NCBI GenBank assembly: GCA_017417315.1
Contig: JAFPZK010000078.1
Span: 1-64,000 of the forward strand
DNA from: Bacteroidales bacterium
GTDB lineage: Bacteria; Bacteroidota; Bacteroidia; Bacteroidales; UBA3824
Reading direction: 5' to 3'
Length of the DNA: 64,000 nucleotides
Shown here: positions 59,640-64,000 of the stretch, piece after piece
Layout of the letters: every line of letters begins with the position of its first letter
Position numbering within the stretch: the stretch's first letter is position 1
Notes under the pieces: model-generated
Database searches by the model: none
Seen by the model: only the letters and a program-made list of their open reading frames with translations
What the model was told of the DNA's origin: nothing
Position numbers and translations under genes: made by a program

Positions 59640-60547
59640 AAAGGCTGCTAAGGTTGATATTATTTCTCCTGATTTTTTCTTATCAGGCTAACGCTCAGGA
59701 ACTTAACTGCCGCGTAAGCGTTAATTACAGCAACCTTTCAAACACGCCTACGCCTGTTTTTCAGGCACTTCAAAAAGACATCACCGCCTTTCTTAATGAA
59801 AGAAAATGGACAAACCACACTTACGACATCAACGAAAAAATTGAGTGTAACTTTCTGATTACCATAACGGAATACAACGGTTTGGACAAATTTACGGGAA
59901 CGGTTCAGATAAATCTCAGCCGCCCGATTTATTATACTTCGTATAATTCGCCGCTCTTTACTTTTAAGGAAAACGACGGTAAGTTGGTTTTCAATTACTT
60001 AGAAGGTCAACCTTTGGAATACATTGAAAATCAAGCAACAAGCAATTTAACACAGGTTCTCGCCTACTACGCTTACATAATTTTAGGCTACGATTACGAC
60101 ACGTTTTCACCGCTCGGCGGAACGGAATATTTCAGAAAAGCGTTTAGAATCGTTTTGAACTCTCAAAGTGCGGGTTACGAGGGTTGGTCAACCTCCGACA
60201 ACAAACAAAATTCGCGCTACAATTTAATTGACGCACTTCTTGACAAACGTTTTGAAAATCTCCGTCTCGGTGAGTATTATTGGCATCGTCAAGGACTTGA
60301 TGTCATACCGAAAGACCCCGAAGCAGGCAGAAGAAAAATGCTTGAAGCCTTAAAATACATTCAACGTTCAGAACGCGTAAAATCTAATTCGCTGATTGTT
60401 TCCTTGTTTTTTACGGCAAAAAGCGACGAAATAGTCAACGTATTTTCGGCAAGTCCCGCTAACGAAAAAACCGAAGTTCTAAGAATTTTAAAGGAAGTTG
60501 ACGCTTCTAACGCCTCAAAATACGAAAAAATCAACGCCGGAAATTAA
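59636..60547 (+). CDS. DUF4835 family exported protein
   Basis: 303 residues with signal peptide (LRLILFLLIFSYQANAQ). After it come CRVSVNYSNLSNTPTPVFQ and LNERKWTNHTYDINEKIECN, typical of DUF4835, a Bacteroidota protein always found after coaBC. Function is unknown; the link to bamD suggests an envelope role. Its last 4 bp overlap the end of priA on the other strand. Confidence 0.88.
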   Translation: MKRLLRLILFLLIFSYQANAQELNCRVSVNYSNLSNTPTPVFQALQKDITAFLNERKWTNHTYDINEKIECNFLITITEYNGLDKFTGTVQINLSRPIYYTSYNSPLFTFKENDGKLVFNYLEGQPLEYIENQATSNLTQVLAYYAYIILGYDYDTFSPLGGTEYFRKAFRIVLNSQSAGYEGWSTSDNKQNSRYNLIDALLDKRFENLRLGEYYWHRQGLDVIPKDPEAGRRKMLEALKYIQRSERVKSNSLIVSLFFTAKSDEIVNVFSASPANEKTEVLRILKEVDASNASKYEKINAGN

Positions 60548-62982
60548 TACGGGTCTACATTAATAGAAATCACCAATCCTGACTTCAAAGCCATTGATTT
60601 TGTGTAGTTTATGGCATCAAGAATGATTTTTTTGGCTGCTGCGCCGTAATTTTTCCGGCTGATTTTCAGCATAATTTCTTTAATAAAAAGATTCTGTATT
60701 CTCGGCACAAGCGGAAATTCAGGTCCCAAAACTCCCGCACCGAAAGTTTTTGACAAAATTCCCGCCAACATTGCGCCTGAATAATTCACCTGCGCTTCTT
60801 CACGGTGCTTGATTTCAATTTTTATCAACCGCGTAAAAGGCGGATAAGCAAAACGGCTGCGTTCGGCAATTAAACGCTTGTACATACCTTTATAATCGCC
60901 GTGAACCACATCTTTAAACACTTCGTTTTCGGGATTTGAAGTCTGAATCAAAACTTTACCGCGCTCACCTCTGCGTCCTACCCTGCCGCTAACCTGCGTC
61001 AACTGCTGAAAAGTGCGTTCCTCAGCCCTAAAATCAGGAAAATAAAGCATATTGTCAGCATCAAGAATGCCGCAAAGCATAAGGTTATCAAAATCAAAAC
61101 CCTTTGAAATAACCTGCGTTCCCGTCAATATATCGGTTTCGCCGTTTTCAAAATCGTAAATCACCTGCTCGAACCTCGCCTTTGAGGTCATAACGTCAGC
61201 ATCCAAACGCGAAATTTTAGCATCGGGAAAAAATATCTGAATTTCGTCCTCGACTTTTTCAGTACCGAAACCTTTTGTCGCCATACTGCTGCCGCCGCAC
61301 GCAAAACACGTGTGAGGCATATCAATCGCATAACCGCAATGATGACAGACAAGACGGTTTTCCCTCTTGTGATAAGTCAGCGTAACATCGCAGTTTTCGC
61401 AAACGGGAATCCAACCGCAGGCAGAACATTCAACGTATGGAGAAAAACCGCGACGGTTTCTGTAAAGCACAATTTGCTTTTTTTGTTCCAAACTCTCGCC
61501 AATCCGTGTCAATAATTGTTGAGAAAACAAAGACTTCATCAAGCCTTTACGTTGAGCCTGCAATGTGTTAACAAGTTCAATTTCAGGCATTTGAGTTTCG
61601 GAAAAACGGCTATGAAGTTCTGCTAAACCGTATTTTCCCGTCGTGGCATTATAATAGGATTCAAAAGAAGGTGTCGCCGAGCCGAGCAACGTTTTTGCAC
61701 CGTGCAGCAACGCCAAAACCAACGCACAATCCCTCGCATTATATTTCGGTTGAGAATCAAATTGTTTGTAAGTCGTTTCATGCTCTTCGTCAACAATTAC
61801 AAGTCCTAAATCGCTGAAAGGCAAAAAAATAGAAGACCTTACTCCTACTATCAGTTTGTATGACAAGGGATTATCTTTATCAATAAGGTTTTGCCAAATT
61901 TCAGAACGTTCATAATCCGAAATCTTAGAATGATAAATGCCGACCTGAGAACCGAAAACTCGTTGCAAACGTCTGATAATCTGCGAGGTAAGCACAATTT
62001 CAGGCAAAAGATACAAAACCTGTTTGCCTTTATTAAGATACTCTTGTATAAGAGAGATATATAGTTCCGTTTTGCCACTGCCGGTTACTCCGAACAACAA
62101 AACGGCATTTTTTTCTTGAAAAAAGTTCAAAATATTATCGTATGCAATTTGCTGATTTTCTGTTAGTTGACAAGTACTTTTCAACTCTCCGTCATAATTT
62201 TTAAGACGGCTGACTTCACATTCGGTTTCTAAGAGCAAACCTTTCTGAACCAAAGAAGAAAGGGCGGAAACTGAATATTTTTCAGCAATATCCTTACGGT
62301 TAACGCGTCCGTTTTTAGCAACGTAAAGCATTATTTCAAACTGTTTCGGTGCTTTTTTTAGCAGAATATCCAATTCTGACGGCTCAAAACCCTCTGAAAC
62401 GGACACAAATTTCACTGTTTTAGGTTTAAATTTTTCTTCAATAATTTTGTCGGCAACAATGTAAGAAAGAAAGACAAGTTTTTTAACTAATGAAATATTA
62501 TTTTTTTTGCCGGTATATTTTGAAACAGCCGAAAGTTTTATCCCGCCTTGTGCAGAATTAAAGGCCTCCAACAAACTCCTTTCAGTTAAATTTACTTCAT
62601 TAATATCCAAAGGTTTTGTTGTACGGTAAAGAACGGTTTCTGACTCTAATTTCAAGACCGAAGGCACTGCCGTCCTATAAACCTCTCCTAACGAACACAT
62701 ATAATAAGAGGCTATCCAATCCCAAAATTTTAGTTGCAAATCATTAAAGACGGGTTTATCGTCCAAAACCTCTAAAATTTCTTTGATTTCAAATTTTTGA
62801 GACTCGCTGTCAATATCGTCTTTTACGGAATAAACAACGGCAGAATATAATTTATTTTTCCCGAAAGGAACAACTACGCGAGAACCGCGTTTACAAGAAG
62901 AAAAAAATGTTTCGGGGATTGCATACGTGAATAACTGCGGCAACGATAACGGCACAATTACCTCTGCATATCTCCGAAACAT
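60544..62982 (-). CDS. priA: Primosomal replication restart helicase PriA
   Basis: 812 residues. N-terminal DNA-binding domain (FTYAIPE, GSRVVVPFG), helicase Walker A FGVTGSGKT with Lys near 304, DEEH box in VIVDEEHETTYKQ, and a zinc region of eight cysteines (CSACGWIPVCENC and CHHCGY with CFACGG). It unwinds stalled forks and reloads the replication machinery. It converges on the DUF4835 gene. Confidence 0.96.
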   Translation of the reverse strand: MFRRYAEVIVPLSLPQLFTYAIPETFFSSCKRGSRVVVPFGKNKLYSAVVYSVKDDIDSESQKFEIKEILEVLDDKPVFNDLQLKFWDWIASYYMCSLGEVYRTAVPSVLKLESETVLYRTTKPLDINEVNLTERSLLEAFNSAQGGIKLSAVSKYTGKKNNISLVKKLVFLSYIVADKIIEEKFKPKTVKFVSVSEGFEPSELDILLKKAPKQFEIMLYVAKNGRVNRKDIAEKYSVSALSSLVQKGLLLETECEVSRLKNYDGELKSTCQLTENQQIAYDNILNFFQEKNAVLLFGVTGSGKTELYISLIQEYLNKGKQVLYLLPEIVLTSQIIRRLQRVFGSQVGIYHSKISDYERSEIWQNLIDKDNPLSYKLIVGVRSSIFLPFSDLGLVIVDEEHETTYKQFDSQPKYNARDCALVLALLHGAKTLLGSATPSFESYYNATTGKYGLAELHSRFSETQMPEIELVNTLQAQRKGLMKSLFSQQLLTRIGESLEQKKQIVLYRNRRGFSPYVECSACGWIPVCENCDVTLTYHKRENRLVCHHCGYAIDMPHTCFACGGSSMATKGFGTEKVEDEIQIFFPDAKISRLDADVMTSKARFEQVIYDFENGETDILTGTQVISKGFDFDNLMLCGILDADNMLYFPDFRAEERTFQQLTQVSGRVGRRGERGKVLIQTSNPENEVFKDVVHGDYKGMYKRLIAERSRFAYPPFTRLIKIEIKHREEAQVNYSGAMLAGILSKTFGAGVLGPEFPLVPRIQNLFIKEIMLKISRKNYGAAAKKIILDAINYTKSMALKSGLVISINVDPY

Positions 62983-63017
62983 TTTCTATACAAAAATTAA
63001 ATTTCTTTTACGTCTTA

Positions 63018-64000
63018 CTAAATTTCAGTTTCAGGATTACGTTTAGATGCTTTGTAACCTGATGATTTGTAATTCGGGTTAGCATAATTAACCGGAACTG
63101 ACAAAGGAAGAACGATAAGTTTCTGTTCACCTTGTTTTACGACTTCAAATTCCAAACGACGGTTATATTGTTTAGCAGACTCGTTAATCTCTCCGTTAAC
63201 CTTATTAACCGTAATAGGATTCTCCTCTCCGTAACCGACAGTAGTCAATTTACGTGCATTAACACCTTTCTTTTTAACTAAGTAATCTTTTGCAGCCTCA
63301 GCCCTCTGTTTAGAAAGTTCCTTATTGAAACCGGCCTTACCCATAGCATCACAATAACCGATAATTCTGATTTCAGCATTCGTATTTTTGTTCATATAAT
63401 CTGCTAACTCGTCAAGAGTTTGTGATGATTCGAGTTTAGAACTTGCAAATTCAAAACGGACATCTTTAAGCGTGATAACAACTTCATTCTTATCTTTGAT
63501 GTCATCGAGATTCTTAGGTTCGGGTTCCGTAGCAACGGGACATTCAACACCCGGATCAAGTTTCACGGTTTTATAAGCCGTAAGAGCCGGAGCATTTACC
63601 GAAACATCAAACATATCGTCTTCGATTACATCACCGCCTTGTTCAAAAGATACTGAATAGTTGTGTCCTTTGTAGGCTTTGATTGAATAATTACCTGTTT
63701 GGTCGTCAGGTTTTACTTCAAACTCCTCAGCGGTAGAGTTGTCGCGAACTCTTACAAGACTTTGTGAAAGTTTTGCTTTGTCGCAAAGCGTTACCAAACC
63801 TTGATATTCAGAAGAACCGATTTCCATCAAGTTTTTAGGACCTGCAACATACAAATCCGCTTCACCGCAACCTTTTTTTCTTTTTGACGCAAAATAAAAT
63901 TTACCGCTCTTATCTATAAAAACGTAAACCTCATCGTCAACGGTATTCATAGGTGTACCCAAGTTTTCCGGCTCTGACCATTTTGAACCGTTCAACACGG
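63018..64000 (-). CDS. OmpA-family protein with PD40 repeats, C-terminal part
   Basis: About 327 codons are in the window; the N-terminus is beyond the right edge, and the first codon in view is internal. It shows the end of a PD40/WD40-like propeller (WSEPENLGTPMNTVDDEVYV), a beta domain (about 70-140), and an OmpA_C peptidoglycan-binding domain with FEFASSKLESSQTLDELADY and YCDAMGKAGFNKELSKQRAE. The Asp and Arg of the diaminopimelate site are in IGYCDAMG and SKQRAE. It anchors the outer membrane to peptidoglycan; PorE-like type IX secretion proteins have a similar layout. Confidence 0.88.
   Translation of the reverse strand, partial: VLNGSKWSEPENLGTPMNTVDDEVYVFIDKSGKFYFASKRKKGCGEADLYVAGPKNLMEIGSSEYQGLVTLCDKAKLSQSLVRVRDNSTAEEFEVKPDDQTGNYSIKAYKGHNYSVSFEQGGDVIEDDMFDVSVNAPALTAYKTVKLDPGVECPVATEPEPKNLDDIKDKNEVVITLKDVRFEFASSKLESSQTLDELADYMNKNTNAEIRIIGYCDAMGKAGFNKELSKQRAEAAKDYLVKKKGVNARKLTTVGYGEENPITVNKVNGEINESAKQYNRRLEFEVVKQGEQKLIVLPLSVPVNYANPNYKSSGYKASKRNPETEI

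Overview
The window is chromosomal DNA from a member of the Bacteroidota, most likely of the order Bacteroidales. Evidence: AT-rich DNA, repeated promoters of the Bacteroidota type (TTTG, 19-20 bp, TAnnTTTG), A-rich leaders without clear Shine-Dalgarno sites, a GH97 glycosidase, the bamD-rpoZ-coaBC-DUF4835 cluster, M13 lipoprotein peptidases, and an RND efflux operon ending in a PG0541-type small protein. No rRNA, tRNA, CRISPR array or intact insertion sequence was seen.

Layout. 1-9.2 kb: edge of an Rpn-like nuclease gene, NADP-type glutamate dehydrogenase, nucleoside phosphorylase, SirB1-like protein, a possible 22-residue membrane peptide, C69 dipeptidase, GroES-like protein, aminotransferase and GH97 glycosidase. 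9.3-13.7 kb: exported MORN-repeat/caspase protein, AAA ATPase and membrane-anchored muramidase-like protein. 13.7-21.9 kb: GbsR/MarR-like regulator, DUF1016 nuclease, TolC-AcrA-AcrB type efflux pump, PG0541-like protein and the fluoride channel CrcB. 21.9-28.6 kb: a complete trp operon on the minus strand (trpE-G-D-B-C-F-A) behind a leader peptide with three successive Trp codons and an attenuator hairpin.

29.5-42 kb is an accessory island: four different AAA ATPases of the AAA_14/DUF4143/DUF234 kind, a type IIG/BcgI-like restriction-modification gene split in two by a frameshift at a T8 tract, a 5'-truncated Fic gene, a broken DUF1016 gene and a headless thioredoxin (TlpA) gene. A near-identical 45-55 bp hairpin that looks like a bidirectional terminator recurs at nearly every module boundary (five whole copies and one half copy), some with up to 80 bp of shared flank. 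The restriction gene has a long leader with a rod-shaped nested fold, a terminator and a competing 10-bp stem. This island is the most novel part of the window.

42-64 kb returns to ordinary genome: an ABC transporter/GntR operon with a lipoprotein, a CBS-domain membrane protein, asd, a RelA/SpoT enzyme, two tandem M13 peptidases, a dicarboxylate symporter, ribH, a metzincin-like protease, bamD, rpoZ, coaBC, DUF4835, priA and the C-terminal part of an OmpA-family protein. Hairpins built from TTGACAATTG units lie in three spacers between co-directional genes. All functions are read from recognisable motifs; no database search was run.
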